Shown piece after piece: positions 7,532-19,363 of a stretch of DNA of 64,000 nucleotides. The translations under genes were made by a program, and so were the position numbers. How positions within the stretch are numbered: position 1 is the first letter of the stretch; the number at the start of each line of letters is the position of its first letter. The notes below the pieces were generated by a model. The model was not told the origin of the DNA. It saw only the letters and a list, made by a program, of their open reading frames with translations, and made no database searches. Source of the DNA: Thioclava electrotropha (GTDB lineage Bacteria; Pseudomonadota; Alphaproteobacteria; Rhodobacterales; Rhodobacteraceae). The DNA is taken from positions 3,733,501-3,797,500 of the forward strand of contig NZ_CP053562.1 in NCBI RefSeq assembly GCF_002085925.2, written 5' to 3'.

Positions 7532-8359
7532 TCAGGTGATCCGCTGGATCGAGGCGGAAATTTCCGCAGGCTCGAGAACGGATTTCCAGTCTTCGCGCAT
7601 CAGCGCCGGTTTCCCGAACTCGATCGCCTTGTTACAGGCGTCGGAGAATTGCCCCTCAATCTCGTCGAAGATTACCGCACCGAGAATGTTCATGTGCCCC
7701 AGCAGGAAATCCCGCGCGCAGTCATAGCTCACGCCGCGCGCGACGACTTCGTCCATCGCTTCGCGCATTACGACGAGCAGCGAGGCGCAGACCGTCTCCG
7801 ACAGACCCGGCTCCAACAGCGCCATCTGGTCGACCGTCACGCGGTAGCTGCGCGCGACCGGTGCGTAGATCACCTTCGCGACCGCCTCGCCCATCGCGTA
7901 GTGCTCCTCGGGGCCCTGCATCAGCGCGTTGACGATACCCTGCTGTGCCGCGATCCCGCCGAAGTGGTCTTTGCGTCCGGCTTCGGTGCTTTCGTCGTTG
8001 AAGATCGGCGGGTGGCAGGGATGCGTCACGAAATAGGTGATGTCCTCGCGCTCGGGCAGATGCCCGGCGAACGGCGCCGCTGCGTCAAGCACGACGACCA
8101 TCGTCCCTGGTGCGAGATCCGGCACGATCTTGCGCGCAACCTGTCCGATCACCGTGTCAGGAACAGCGAGGATCACGATCTCCGCCCCGTGGAGCGCGGC
8201 TTCGGGCGCGACCGCCTCGACGCCAACTTCATCGGCCAGACGTGCCTTGCCCGCATCGCTCACCTCGACATGGCGCACCTCGTAGTCGGATTTCTTCAGG
8301 TTCTGGGCAAGGCGAACGCCCATTTTCCCGCCCGCTCCGAACAGCGCAACTGCCGTCAT
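7532..8359 (-). CDS. apnO: D-apionate oxidoisomerase-like dehydrogenase
   Basis: A 275-residue NAD(P)-dependent protein: Rossmann start VALFGAGGKMGVRLAQNL, then VTHPCHPPIFNDE and a helical C-terminal half of the phosphogluconate-dehydrogenase C-terminal type. In described apiose pathways this family oxidises and rearranges D-apionate to 3-oxo-isoapionate (ApnO). The assignment rests on the neighbours: OiaK-, ApnL- and ApsD-like genes and a RuBisCO-like protein in one locus. It is divergent from the kinase, with a candidate GntR operator between them. A GAGGAG Shine-Dalgarno precedes the ATG. The reaction is inferred, not read from residues. Confidence 0.8.
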   Translation of the reverse strand: MTAVALFGAGGKMGVRLAQNLKKSDYEVRHVEVSDAGKARLADEVGVEAVAPEAALHGAEIVILAVPDTVIGQVARKIVPDLAPGTMVVVLDAAAPFAGHLPEREDITYFVTHPCHPPIFNDESTEAGRKDHFGGIAAQQGIVNALMQGPEEHYAMGEAVAKVIYAPVARSYRVTVDQMALLEPGLSETVCASLLVVMREAMDEVVARGVSYDCARDFLLGHMNILGAVIFDEIEGQFSDACNKAIEFGKPALMREDWKSVLEPAEISASIQRIT

Positions 8360-8387
8360 ACCTATTCTCCTCGGAAGTCTCTTGTTT

Positions 8388-8402
8388 AACTGGTATGATC
8401 AG
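8388..8402. promoter_or_regulatory. Candidate operator of the apiose-locus GntR regulator (site 1)
   Basis: AACTGGTATGATCAG lies between the divergent apnO and kinase genes and recurs with two changes at 17749-17763, the other divergent promoter of the locus. The half-palindromic TGGTATGATCA resembles FCD-type GntR operators. Confidence 0.6.
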
Positions 8403-8467
8403 ATAATATCATCGTCATGATGTCAACTGACTTTTGTTCAATGCCAAGCCGGAGAGGATCGACCAAA

Positions 8468-9820
8468 ATGAAGCCAAGACTTGCGTGGTTCGGCGATGAT
8501 TTCACCGGGTCGGCAGCGGTGATGGAGGTCTTGGCCTTTGCCGGGCTCCGTGCCGTTCTGTTCTCGGACATCCCCACGCTGGAACTGCGTGCCCGGTTCG
8601 GGGAGGTGGACGCGATCGGATTGGCCTCCACGGCCCGGACCGACACGCCCGAGCGGATGCGCCGCACGCTGTCCAAGCCGCTGAAATGGCTCCACGATAC
8701 GGGTGCTGATCTGCTGCATTACAAGGTCTGCTCGACGTTCGACTCGTCGCCGCAAAGCGGCAGCATCGGCTGTGCGATAGAGACCGCCCTCAAGGTGCGG
8801 CCCTCGCGCGTCGTGCCGCTGGTAACCGCGGCCCCGCAGATGCGTCGCTACCAGGCCTTCGGGCATCTTTACGCGGGTAGTTTCGACGGAGTGTTCCGGC
8901 TGGACCGGCACCCGGTCATGGCGCGCCATCCGGTCACACCGATGCAGGAGTCCGACCTTCTGCGCCACCTCGCCCTTCAGACCGATTTGAAAAGCGCCCT
9001 GATCGATTTCGAGCAGCTTGCCGAAGACGGCGGAGAGAACGCCCTAAATGCCGCCAGCGCAGCCGGGGCGCGAATCGTTTCGATCGACAGCATGGAGCCC
9101 GCGAGCGAGGAGGCCGTCGGGAAACTACTCTGGTCGCACCGGCGAGACTCAGGGCTCGTCGTCGGGTCGCAGGGCGTGGAATATGCGCTTGTCCGACACT
9201 GGCGCGCTACCGGAGAGCTCGCGCCCGCCGCGAGCCCCGCATCGGCAGGCACGGTCGATCAGATCGCGGTGATCTCGGGGTCCGTATCGCCAAGCACCGC
9301 GCAGCAGATCGCTTGGTCACAGGCGCACGGGTTCGAAGTCATCCGCTTCGATCCCACCTCTGTCCTGACAGGGGGGGCTGGCCGGCAAGCCGAGATCGAC
9401 CGAACGGCACGCGCCGCACTCGATGCCCAAAGTCGCGGCGCGAGCCCGCTGATAACGTCGGCCACCGGTCCCGACGATCCCGATGTCGCCCGCTTCCGCG
9501 AGGCGCTTACCCGCAGCGACATCGACGCGGACACCGCCAATGAGCGGATCGGGCGGTCGCTTGGCGCAGTGCTGGACCGTGTGCTGACGGAAGGTGGGCT
9601 GCGCCGCGCCGTGATCTCGGGCGGTGATACGTCGGGGCACGGGATGCGCGCACTCGGTATTTCCGCGCTCGAGGCCGTTGCCCCGACGATCCCCGGCGCC
9701 GCGCTGTGCCGCGCCCATTCGGAAACGCATCATGACGGATTGGAGATCGCCCTGAAGGGCGGCCAGATGGGGAGCGAAGACTTCTTTGGCTGGATCAGGG
9801 CCGGCGGCGGCCCCCGCTGA
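8468..9820 (+). CDS. oiaK: Four-carbon acid sugar kinase family protein, 3-oxo-isoapionate kinase-like
   Basis: A 450-residue DUF1537-type kinase. The N-terminal substrate domain opens with RLAWFGDDFTGSAAVMEV (family DDxTG motif) and has HYKVCSTFDSSPQSGSIG. The C-terminal nucleotide domain contains VISGSVSPSTAQQ and the glycine-rich ISGGDTSGHGM. Family members phosphorylate C4-C5 sugar acids or 3-oxo acids; in apiose pathways OiaK makes 3-oxo-isoapionate 4-phosphate, the substrate of RuBisCO-like proteins such as the one at 17809. I start at MKPRLAW because GGAGAGG precedes it at normal spacing. It ends 19 nt before the convergent gntR gene. Confidence 0.8.
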   Translation: MKPRLAWFGDDFTGSAAVMEVLAFAGLRAVLFSDIPTLELRARFGEVDAIGLASTARTDTPERMRRTLSKPLKWLHDTGADLLHYKVCSTFDSSPQSGSIGCAIETALKVRPSRVVPLVTAAPQMRRYQAFGHLYAGSFDGVFRLDRHPVMARHPVTPMQESDLLRHLALQTDLKSALIDFEQLAEDGGENALNAASAAGARIVSIDSMEPASEEAVGKLLWSHRRDSGLVVGSQGVEYALVRHWRATGELAPAASPASAGTVDQIAVISGSVSPSTAQQIAWSQAHGFEVIRFDPTSVLTGGAGRQAEIDRTARAALDAQSRGASPLITSATGPDDPDVARFREALTRSDIDADTANERIGRSLGAVLDRVLTEGGLRRAVISGGDTSGHGMRALGISALEAVAPTIPGAALCRAHSETHHDGLEIALKGGQMGSEDFFGWIRAGGGPR

Positions 9821-9839
9821 CCCTAAGAAACGTCGATGC

Positions 9840-10559
9840 TCAGCTGATCTCGAACGACTTGCGGGAGCGTTCGAGATGGCGCCGCATCTCGTCTACCGCC
9901 CCTTCGACGTCATGCGCCTCGATCAGGTCCACGATCTTCGCATGTTCCGCGAGAGTGATCTCTTCGGCGCCGGAGCGATGCAGCAGGCTGATATGATGCT
10001 CAAACAGCCAGCCGAGCATCGTATCGGAGACAGCAGTGACGATCGGGTTTTCCGACATAGTGGCGAGCTTGCGGTGAAACTCCATGTCGGTGCCAATGAA
10101 AGCGCGCGGATCGTTGATCTCGGACCGCTGCTTCTCGATCAGGGCGCGCAGCGTTGCGATGTCCTCGGGCGTCGCGATCTCGGCGGCCCGGCGCACCATG
10201 CCGACTTCGAACATCTGCCGCGCCTGCTTGAGGTGATCCAGCGTCGCAGGCACGGAATCGAGCACCAGCCGCGCGAGGTCGTCCGTCTGATGCAGGATCG
10301 TGCTCGCTGTGATCTCGTTGACGCGCGAACGTTCGCCATGGCTGATCGTGATGACGCCGCTATTGTGCAGCGATTGCAGCGCTTCGCGCACGGCGGGACG
10401 ACCGACCCCGAAACGCTCCATCAGGACACGCTCCGAAGGCATGGCATCGCCAGGTTTCAACTCGCGCGTCCGAATCATCTCGTGGAGACGCTCGACAACC
10501 TGTTCGGAGAGCTTCTTGCGCACGATCTTCTCTTCGGACGTGCTTTCCTGACGATACAT
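9840..10559 (-). CDS. GntR-family regulator, FCD subfamily
   Basis: A 239-residue regulator: winged helix with GDAMPSERVLMERFGVGRP and AVREALQSL near residues 38-65, then an all-helical FCD ligand domain with metal-type residues (D in GTDMEFHRKLA, and EHAKIVDLIEAHD). Such proteins usually repress sugar-acid operons until a sugar acid binds. It is the last gene of the leftward transport/apsD/apnL operon, 38 nt after apnL, so it is likely autoregulated through the operon promoter. Candidate sites are the paired 15-mers at 8388 and 17749. Inducer unknown; D-apionate or an intermediate is a guess. Confidence 0.9.
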   Translation of the reverse strand: MYRQESTSEEKIVRKKLSEQVVERLHEMIRTRELKPGDAMPSERVLMERFGVGRPAVREALQSLHNSGVITISHGERSRVNEITASTILHQTDDLARLVLDSVPATLDHLKQARQMFEVGMVRRAAEIATPEDIATLRALIEKQRSEINDPRAFIGTDMEFHRKLATMSENPIVTAVSDTMLGWLFEHHISLLHRSGAEEITLAEHAKIVDLIEAHDVEGAVDEMRRHLERSRKSFEIS

Positions 10560-10597
10560 GGTTGGACTCCTGGTGCACTGATCTTACCTCAAGATCA

Positions 10598-12337
10598 TTA
10601 CCGCCTCTGATCCGTCGGAACAATCTGCGATAGTGTGACCTCGTGTGAAGCAAGACCATCCTGCGCCGTGGTCTGCAGATTGGCGCGGAGGCGGGTCGTC
10701 CCGACTTCGAGCTCCGCGATACCGCCCCGGATTTCTGCGCGATGCACCGGTGCGCCCGCGACATCCGCGAGCGCCCGCAGGACGCTGACCAGCGGATAAG
10801 CCTCCGCCGTAGCGCCGGGATCCGGCAGGATTCCGCGCGGGCCATAAAGCTCCGCCGGGGTCCAAACACTTACCCCACCCCGGGCAAGCTGGGTGGCAAG
10901 GCCCACCACATAGGCTGCGCCGAAGGCCGCGCGGTGGCGCGGATCGTCGTCTGTCATGCAGACCCGCCCACCCTCCGGATTCGGGATCGTGCGCGAGCCG
11001 TAAGGGTTGTGCCGCATCGCGAGGGTCGCGGGACCGATGCGGTAGGCCCGCCCGGCGCAGATCGCACTTGCGGAACGGGTGATGTGCGGGATTGCCTCGA
11101 GCGTCTCCATCACCGAGCAATCGTCGGCCGCGTGCACGATCGGGCACAGACCATGCGTGACGAAAGCCAGCCCATTCTCCGGCGGCCGCTTGCGGTTGAG
11201 TTCGGTGAAGAGCGTAGCCATCCCTCCGCCGCGTGGCAGATCGGTAAAGGCGCGCGCCGCGGCGTCGTGAATGCGAGCGAGCGGCGGACAGGCGGGCCAG
11301 TCCGAGCCGGGCGGCGTCGATTGCCGATCGACCGACGGGCAGATGAAGAGCGACGCCGCGGCCAGACCGCTCGTCTCGTAGGCAGCCGCATGTGCACGCA
11401 GCTCCGGCTCAGGATCCTCCTCGACGAAGGCGCAGATCAGTTCGAGGTCATAAGACGGTTCAGGGCAGACGCGCTGAAGCGCCGCGAAGGCGGCAAAGGC
11501 CTCTTCGACCGGTCCCGCCGTCGCATCGGCATGACACAGGATCCGCTGCGGCGCTACCAGGGCAAGGTCCTGAGGATGGCGCGTCAGCGCCACTGCCTCC
11601 GCTGTGGTCAGGACAAGCGCGGTTTCGGGGAAACGAGCATCCTCCGGCAGCGCGTCATCCCGCGCCGGGGTGTCCGCGGGCGCCTCCGTGGCCTCTTCCC
11701 AAGCGACGACGACCTCTTGCGCGGGGTATGCCCCTTGGGCAAGACGGTAGGGCCATTCGAGATCGAGCGACCGGTTATAGGTCTTGAAGGAGGCATCCCC
11801 CCACTGCCGCTGGTCTTCCATCTCGAACGTGTCGCCGGAGAAGGCAAAGGACACATCGAGCCTATCCGCGCGATAAGCGATCCCCGCGATGTCCATGAAG
11901 GGCCGCCACGGGTCGATCAGCTTTGGGAACGCCCCCTGCTCGAGCGCGCCGTCTGAATGCGTGACCCGCGCCGCCGCCCCCGCCACATGGTCGATCGGAT
12001 GCAGCACGGTGAAGCCCGCCCTGTTGGTCTCGAACCTGCCGGTCACCTCGCCCTCCGCCCGCATCGCGAGCCGCCCGGCGGATACGTCCAGCGTCACGGT
12101 GACCGCAAGCGCGCCGTCGCCGGTCTCGAAACGCATCGGGATGGTGAAACGCAGGCGGTCCGGCTGGCGGTCTTCGGCGACAGGCCCGAGCGACGGCGCG
12201 ATCGTCCCCCAGTCGCGATCGCGGACGAGGAAGGCGATCTGCCGCACGACCTCGCGCCCGTCGCAGCGAAGGTGCCGCAGCGCGCCATCCTCCAGCGTGA
12301 AGGAGAGCGTCCCGAACTGATAGGCCGCGCCGCTCAT
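10598..12337 (-). CDS. apnL: D-apionate lactonase-like protein
   Basis: A 579-residue soluble protein unlike common enzyme folds. The N-terminal half is beta-rich (GTLSFTLEDGALRHLRCDG, FETNRAGFTVLHPID). The C-terminal half carries FVTHGLCPIVHAADDCSVME, RIGPATLAMRHNPYG and GGVSVWTPAELYGPRGIL, like a TIM-barrel glycosidase-type domain. Length and position beside apsD and apnO match the D-apionate lactonase ApnL, which opens D-apionolactone to D-apionate. It overlaps the apsD stop by ATGA. The assignment depends on locus context; no catalytic residue is assigned. Confidence 0.75.
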   Translation of the reverse strand: MSGAAYQFGTLSFTLEDGALRHLRCDGREVVRQIAFLVRDRDWGTIAPSLGPVAEDRQPDRLRFTIPMRFETGDGALAVTVTLDVSAGRLAMRAEGEVTGRFETNRAGFTVLHPIDHVAGAAARVTHSDGALEQGAFPKLIDPWRPFMDIAGIAYRADRLDVSFAFSGDTFEMEDQRQWGDASFKTYNRSLDLEWPYRLAQGAYPAQEVVVAWEEATEAPADTPARDDALPEDARFPETALVLTTAEAVALTRHPQDLALVAPQRILCHADATAGPVEEAFAAFAALQRVCPEPSYDLELICAFVEEDPEPELRAHAAAYETSGLAAASLFICPSVDRQSTPPGSDWPACPPLARIHDAAARAFTDLPRGGGMATLFTELNRKRPPENGLAFVTHGLCPIVHAADDCSVMETLEAIPHITRSASAICAGRAYRIGPATLAMRHNPYGSRTIPNPEGGRVCMTDDDPRHRAAFGAAYVVGLATQLARGGVSVWTPAELYGPRGILPDPGATAEAYPLVSVLRALADVAGAPVHRAEIRGGIAELEVGTTRLRANLQTTAQDGLASHEVTLSQIVPTDQRR

Positions 12338-13353
12338 AGGGTGTCGGGCGCGATGGTCCGACCCTCCCTGGCGGAAAGATAAGCCGCCTCGACCAGTGCG
12401 AACGTCTTGAGATTATCCGCCGCGGCGGTCTCGGGGGCGCGGCCCTCGCGCAGTGCCGCGATGAAGTCACGCTGGAAGATAAGCACGCTTTCCTGAATGT
12501 TATGCCAGGGCCGCTCGGCCCATGACAGAAGCGGCGGGTCGAGCTCGGTCTGCGTCGTGCCTTCGGCGGTGTGAACGCGCAGACGATATCCTGCGTCGAG
12601 CGTCAGCGTGCCACCGGTGCCGTCGATCTCGAGCAGCGTTTCGGGGAAGGTCTCGAGCACCCGCTGCGTCGCGTAAGAACAATCGACGACCGAACTCGCC
12701 CCGCCGGAATGGGCCAGCAGCATCGTCGCGACATCCTCTCCGCGGATCGCGGGGTTGATCCGTCTGGTCGTCGCCGTGATCCTGTCGACATCACCGAAAA
12801 GCGCGCGCGCGACGTCGAGAATATGGATCCCGAGATCCTCGATGATGAAGCGCTCCCCCTCGGCAAGGTAGGGCTGCCCCGAGAACACGTCATAGCCGGA
12901 GCGGAAGGACACGCGCCCGAAGAACGGCGTGCCGATGACCCCGCTGCGCACCTCCTCGATCACGTGCCGCAGGGCCGATTGCCAGCGGAAATTCTCGTGG
13001 ATCGCGAAGGTCTTGCCCGTTGCCTCGACCGCTTGCGCCATCGCACGGGCATCCCGGAGGGTGGGCGCGAAGGGTTTCTGGCAGATCACGTGCAGATCGT
13101 GCTGCGCGGCAAGCTCCACCAAGGGGCGATGGGTGCCGACCGTCGTTGCGATATCGACGAAATCGAACCCGCCCTCGGCCAGCATCTGCGCCGCATCCGT
13201 GTAGCGCCGCGCGATCCCGAACGCCTCGCCCGTTTGCGTCAGCCGGTCTTCGTCGCGGTCGCAGAGCGCGACGATCTCGACCCCCTCGATCTCCGACCAG
13301 GCGTGAAGCTGGTTCTGGGCGAAGAACCCGCAGCCGACCAAAGCGCCTTTCAT
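12334..13353 (-). CDS. apsD: Gfo/Idh/MocA dehydrogenase, D-apiose dehydrogenase-like
   Basis: A 339-residue NAD(P)-dependent oxidoreductase: Rossmann motif GALVGCGFFAQNQLHAW, then the family signature VICQKPFAPTLRDA (the Lys of the EKP-like motif is present) and ENFRWQSALRHV, and a C-terminal beta-sheet domain with EDLGIHILDVARALFG (catalytic-type Asp/His). In the inferred pathway it oxidises D-apiose to D-apionolactone, which the next gene would open. I start at MKGALVGC since AAGGAGG sits just upstream. It follows the permease gene with an 11-nt gap and overlaps apnL. Confidence 0.8.
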   Translation of the reverse strand: MKGALVGCGFFAQNQLHAWSEIEGVEIVALCDRDEDRLTQTGEAFGIARRYTDAAQMLAEGGFDFVDIATTVGTHRPLVELAAQHDLHVICQKPFAPTLRDARAMAQAVEATGKTFAIHENFRWQSALRHVIEEVRSGVIGTPFFGRVSFRSGYDVFSGQPYLAEGERFIIEDLGIHILDVARALFGDVDRITATTRRINPAIRGEDVATMLLAHSGGASSVVDCSYATQRVLETFPETLLEIDGTGGTLTLDAGYRLRVHTAEGTTQTELDPPLLSWAERPWHNIQESVLIFQRDFIAALREGRAPETAAADNLKTFALVEAAYLSAREGRTIAPDTL

Positions 13354-13364
13354 CACGTCCTCCT

Positions 13365-14428
13365 TCACTTGCCGAGCGCCGCCTGCGCCTGAAGCGCGAC
13401 GCGGGCCTGCACCTTCTGTTGTGCCTGATCGATGACCACGGCGGCAATGATGACGAGGCCCTTGATGACGGTCTGCCAGAATTCCGAGACCCCCATCATC
13501 ACCAGTCCGTCGGACAGCACGCCGATGACGAAGGCGCCGATGATCGTGCCCCCGATCCGGCCGCGCCCCCCGGACATCGAGGTGCCGCCGAGAACCGCCG
13601 CGGCGATCGCGTTGAGCTCGAACGTGTTGCCCGTGGCCGGGTGCGCCGCGACGAGCTGGGAAGAGATTATGATCCCCACGAGCGCCGCGCAGAAGCCCGA
13701 GAACATATAGACGAAGAACTTGACCTGGATGACCTTCACCCCGGAAAGGCCGGCCGCGCGCTCATTGCCGCCCACGGCGTAGATGAACCGGCCCAGCGGC
13801 GTGCGCTTGGCGATATAGGCGGCGAGCAGCCCCACGACGATCAGCATCAGGATCGAGATCGGAATCCCGAGAACGTTGCCCGAGCCGATCATTCGAAAGC
13901 TGGCAGAGCCGTATTCCGCATTACCGCTGAGGTTGGGAAACGTCTCCCCGCCGCTCGAGAGCATGGCGGCGCCGCGCGCGATATAGAGGGTGCCGAGCGT
14001 CGCGATGAACGGTGCCACGTTGAGCTTGGTCACGAGCGTCGCGTTCAGCGCGCCGATGGCGATCCCCACGAGGCTGACGATCAGGCAGATCTCGAGAGTG
14101 TTGAACTGGATCGACCAGCCCAGACCGATATCGATCCCGTTGAGCAGCAGGTAGCCCGCCACCATGCCGCACAAGCCGACGATGGAGCCGACGGACAGGT
14201 CGATCCCCCCCGACACGATCACGAAGGTCATGCCGATCGCGAGAAAGGCATTGAGCGCCACGTGTTTCGACATGATGACCATGTTCGCCGCCGACAGGAA
14301 GTTCGGCGCGAAGATCGCGAAGAACACGAAGACCAGAATGAGCGCGATGAACGTGCGTGCCTTGAGCAGCAAGAGCAGCATGTTGGGAGACGCCTGTTGC
14401 CCTGCGGGGGCCGTCGCGGTGAGATTTG

Positions 14429-14432
<4 letters not shown>
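13365..14432 (-). CDS. Sugar ABC transporter permease (RbsC family)
   Basis: A 355-residue inner-membrane protein with about ten hydrophobic segments and the RbsC/BPD_transp_2 signatures: GMTFVIVSGGIDLSVGSIVGL near residue 75, GTLYIARGAAMLSSG, and RTPLGRFIYAVGGNERAAGLSG facing the ATPase. Next comes AIAAAVLGGTSMSGGRGRIGG. It overlaps the ATPase gene by ATGA. With that ATPase and the Tat-type binding protein it forms a complete CUT2 importer; co-transcription with apsD and apnL suggests D-apiose as cargo. Confidence 0.92.
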
Positions 14433-15984
<1,552 letters not shown>

Positions 15985-15985
<1 letters not shown>

Positions 15986-16626
15986 TATTGCCCCTCCGCT
16001 TTGATCGACAGCGGCACGCCGAGCGGCTTCTCCGTCGCGGATTTCTGCCCAAAAACGGCCGTGAACGTGACCTTCCGGCCCATGATATCGTCCGAGAGTT
16101 TCGGCAAGTTTGCGGTCGCGCGGTCATTGAGCGCCCGGCCCAGCTTGGCGAATTCGATCTGGTCGCGGAAATCGGTGAAGTTCACGAAGGGCAGCGCGTC
16201 GCGCAGCGCGGTTCCGCGCACGATCGGACCAAGCTGCAGAACGATGTCTTCCTTGCCGTCTGCGTCCATGTCCAGACCGATCTGTGCCGCGCGACTTTCG
16301 AGTTTAGTCGTGACGACAGTGCCGGCTCCGGAAACGAAGAAGAAATACTGCGAGGCTTTTTCATCCGGGCGCATCCCATAGGCCTGCCCCACCGCTTCGA
16401 GCCCTCCCTGGAGCGCGGAGGCGTAATCCGCCCAAGCGACAGTGTGCTCGTCGACCGCCGGCAGGACCTTGGGCTCCCAGTTCGTCTCGACCCAGTTCGC
16501 CATCCGCTCCGCGTCGGTGAGATTGGCTTCGGCGACGGCTTCCGGATCGGGATTGGGAACGATCTTGCAGCCGGGAAGAGCTAATACGGCACACAGAAGC
16601 GCCGCGGACAGGGGTGCTGCGTTCAT
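15985..16626 (-). CDS. DUF2291 lipoprotein associated with CUT2 sugar transporters
   Basis: A 213-residue protein with a signal peptide ending in a lipobox-like LALPGC at about residue 20, followed by KIVPNPDPEAVAEANLTDAER. The mature part contains GRALNDRATANLP and GRKVTFTAVFGQ near the end, typical of DUF2291. This family is found between binding-protein and ATPase genes of sugar ABC operons, as here, but its molecular role is not established. I start at MNAAPLS so that the signal peptide begins normally; the longer frame would add a charged leader. Confidence 0.85.
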
Positions 16627-16663
16627 GGCAGAGTCTTTCTTTTTCGGTATCCGGTTCGGCAAT

Positions 16664-16695
16664 GACCGCAGCCTGGGCAAACGCCGGCTGCGGTC
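16664..16695. terminator. Stem-loop after the binding-protein gene
   Basis: A 10-bp perfect stem (GACCGCAGCC / GGCTGCGGTC) with a 12-nt loop lies between the binding-protein stop and the DUF2291 start. Such hairpins often protect the 5' part of the message and cause higher binding-protein expression; no U-run follows on the coding strand, so complete termination is unlikely. Confidence 0.5.
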
Positions 16696-16713
16696 TTTCT
16701 TGTTGCCTTTGGC

Positions 16714-17682
<969 letters not shown>

Positions 17683-17748
17683 TCAGCCCACCCGATGGAT
17701 GGCTCCTCGCTGATGGGGGGAAGACTGCGACAGTAAAATCATGTTGTC

Positions 17749-17763
17749 AACAGGTATGATGAG
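17749..17763. promoter_or_regulatory. Candidate operator of the apiose-locus GntR regulator (site 2)
   Basis: AACAGGTATGATGAG matches site 1 (8388-8402) at 13 of 15 positions. It lies between the binding-protein gene (85 nt away) and the divergent RuBisCO-like gene (46 nt away), so one regulator could control both directions. Confidence 0.6.
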
Positions 17764-17808
17764 CATTACAGCTGGCGGTGACATAAGATGCGAAATGGAG
17801 AATGCGTG

Positions 17809-19053
17809 ATGTCCGATGCCATCCGAGTCACCTACCGTCTGGAAACCCCCGGCGATCCCGAAGCGATGGCGGCCAAGATCGCGGCGGATCAGTCCACCGG
17901 CACCTTCACCGAGCTCCCGGGAGAGACCGAGGCCCTCAAGGCGCGCTTCGCGGCTCGGGTGGAAAGCGTCACGCCGCTCGAGAGCGTTTCGCAATCCAGT
18001 TTTCCCTCCGACGAGGCAGGACCCTTCCGACGCGCGGACGTGACCATCGCCTATCCGCTCGATGCGATTGGCGTGGACATTGCGGCGCTGATGACGGTGA
18101 CGGTCGGGGGAGTCTACGCGGTGCGCGGCCTGACGGGTATCCGGGTGATGGATTTCGAGTTGCCGCCCGAGTTTGCGACACTCCCCGGCCCGCAATTCGG
18201 CATCGCGGGGTCGCGGCGTCTCATGGGCGTCGAGACAGGCCCGATGATCGCCTCGATCATCAAACCGTCTCTGGGCCTTCCGCCCGACGAGACCGCCGCC
18301 GTCGTCCGGACGCTGTGCGAGGCCGGCGTGGATTTCATCAAGGACGACGAGAAGATGATGAACCCGACCTACGCGCCGCTCAAGGCGCGGGTCGATGCCA
18401 TTCTTCCGGTGATCGAAGAGCATTACCAGCGCACCGGCAAACGCGTGGTCTACGCCTTCGGCATCTCGTCCGCGGATCCCGACCGCATGATGCAGGCGCA
18501 TGATTACGTGGCCGATCGCGGCGGGCTTGCCGCGGTGGTGAACATCAACTCGATCGGGCATGGCGGCATGAGCTTCCTGCGCAAGCGCTCGCGGCTCTGT
18601 CTGCATGCGCATCGCAACGGCTGGGACATCCTCACGCGTCACCCGGGGCTCGGCATGGAGTTTCGCGCCTACCAGAAGATCTGGCGCCTGCTGGGCGTCG
18701 ACCAGTTCCAGATCAACGGGATCCGCGCCAAATACTGGGAGCCCGACGAAAGCTTCGTGCGCAGCTTCGGCGACGTGATGACGCCCATGTTCTCCGATGC
18801 GGATCGCCCCCTTCCGGTGGTCTGTTCGGGGCAATGGGGCGGTCAGGCGGTCGACACCTACGAGCGCACCGGGCAAACGCTGGATCTGATGTATCTGGGC
18901 GGCGGCGGAATCCACGGCCACCCGATGGGCGCGGCCGCCGGCGTGCGCGCAATCCGTCAGGCCTGGCAGGCGGCGGAAGCGGGTCTGAGCCTGAAACAGA
19001 TGGCAAAAGAACACCCTGAACTCTCCTCCTCCCTCGCAAAGTGGGGCGAGTGA
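17809..19053 (+). CDS. RuBisCO-like protein, 3-oxo-isoapionate-4-phosphate transcarboxylase/decarboxylase type
   Basis: A 414-residue RuBisCO large-chain superfamily member. The Lys-carbamylation triad is present (FIKDDEKMMNP: Lys, Asp, Glu), as are IIKPSLGL (second Lys of KPK replaced by Ser), LHAHRNGWD, the loop-6 region GIRAKYWEP with Lys, and the phosphate-binding GGGGIHGHPMGA. CO2 fixation is unlikely: loop 6 and the His motifs differ from true RuBisCO. In apiose pathways such proteins (OiaX or OiaT) decarboxylate or cleave 3-oxo-isoapionate 4-phosphate; which one applies cannot be told here. The start is set by GGAG 8 nt upstream. It is divergent from the ABC operon. Confidence 0.85.
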   Translation: MSDAIRVTYRLETPGDPEAMAAKIAADQSTGTFTELPGETEALKARFAARVESVTPLESVSQSSFPSDEAGPFRRADVTIAYPLDAIGVDIAALMTVTVGGVYAVRGLTGIRVMDFELPPEFATLPGPQFGIAGSRRLMGVETGPMIASIIKPSLGLPPDETAAVVRTLCEAGVDFIKDDEKMMNPTYAPLKARVDAILPVIEEHYQRTGKRVVYAFGISSADPDRMMQAHDYVADRGGLAAVVNINSIGHGGMSFLRKRSRLCLHAHRNGWDILTRHPGLGMEFRAYQKIWRLLGVDQFQINGIRAKYWEPDESFVRSFGDVMTPMFSDADRPLPVVCSGQWGGQAVDTYERTGQTLDLMYLGGGGIHGHPMGAAAGVRAIRQAWQAAEAGLSLKQMAKEHPELSSSLAKWGE

Positions 19054-19130
19054 GCAGCTCTAAGAGGCGCTCGCGATTTCCGGGACTTTAGAGAACCGAT
19101 TATTTGGTCCGCCATTCGAAGGCTCTCCCT

Positions 19131-19203
19131 AAGCGGACGTCCGCGACAGGCGCAGCGAATGTCCGGTTCGCGCCCTTCCTGCTTCGGCGCAGTGAACGGC
19201 CCT
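19131..19203. repeat. Dispersed intergenic repeat, copy B (first part)
   Basis: Begins AAGCGGACGT and contains GCGCAGCGAA, CGCCCTTCCTG and GCAGTGAACGGCCC, colinear with copy A at 7090-7160. The gap 19054-19363 otherwise holds no gene. Confidence 0.65.
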
Positions 19204-19233
19204 AATCGGACCTTGAGAGCCAATTGCTTTTCT

Positions 19234-19260
19234 GCGGCGCAGCTTCTCCGAAGCGGACAT
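19234..19260. repeat. Dispersed intergenic repeat, copy B (second part)
   Basis: GCGGCGCAGCTTCTCCGAAG followed by CGGACAT. The same block recurs at 22421, 26443 and 32034 with a few changes. It lies 30 bp from the first part, suggesting that a complete element contains both blocks. Confidence 0.65.
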
Positions 19261-19363
19261 CTATGCATCGCTCCGCAATAGAACCGTCTCAGCGTCGCCC
19301 TTCTACGATGTTACACCCAGCGTCGTAACCGCGCGGGGTGCCGATGGCGCTTCGATCCATCTG

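Noticed and set aside
17809..19053. A true CO2-fixing RuBisCO large subunit
   Set aside because: The carbamylation motif is kept, but KPK is KPS, the loop-6 and His motifs differ, and no small subunit, phosphoribulokinase or activase gene is nearby; all neighbours are sugar-acid genes.
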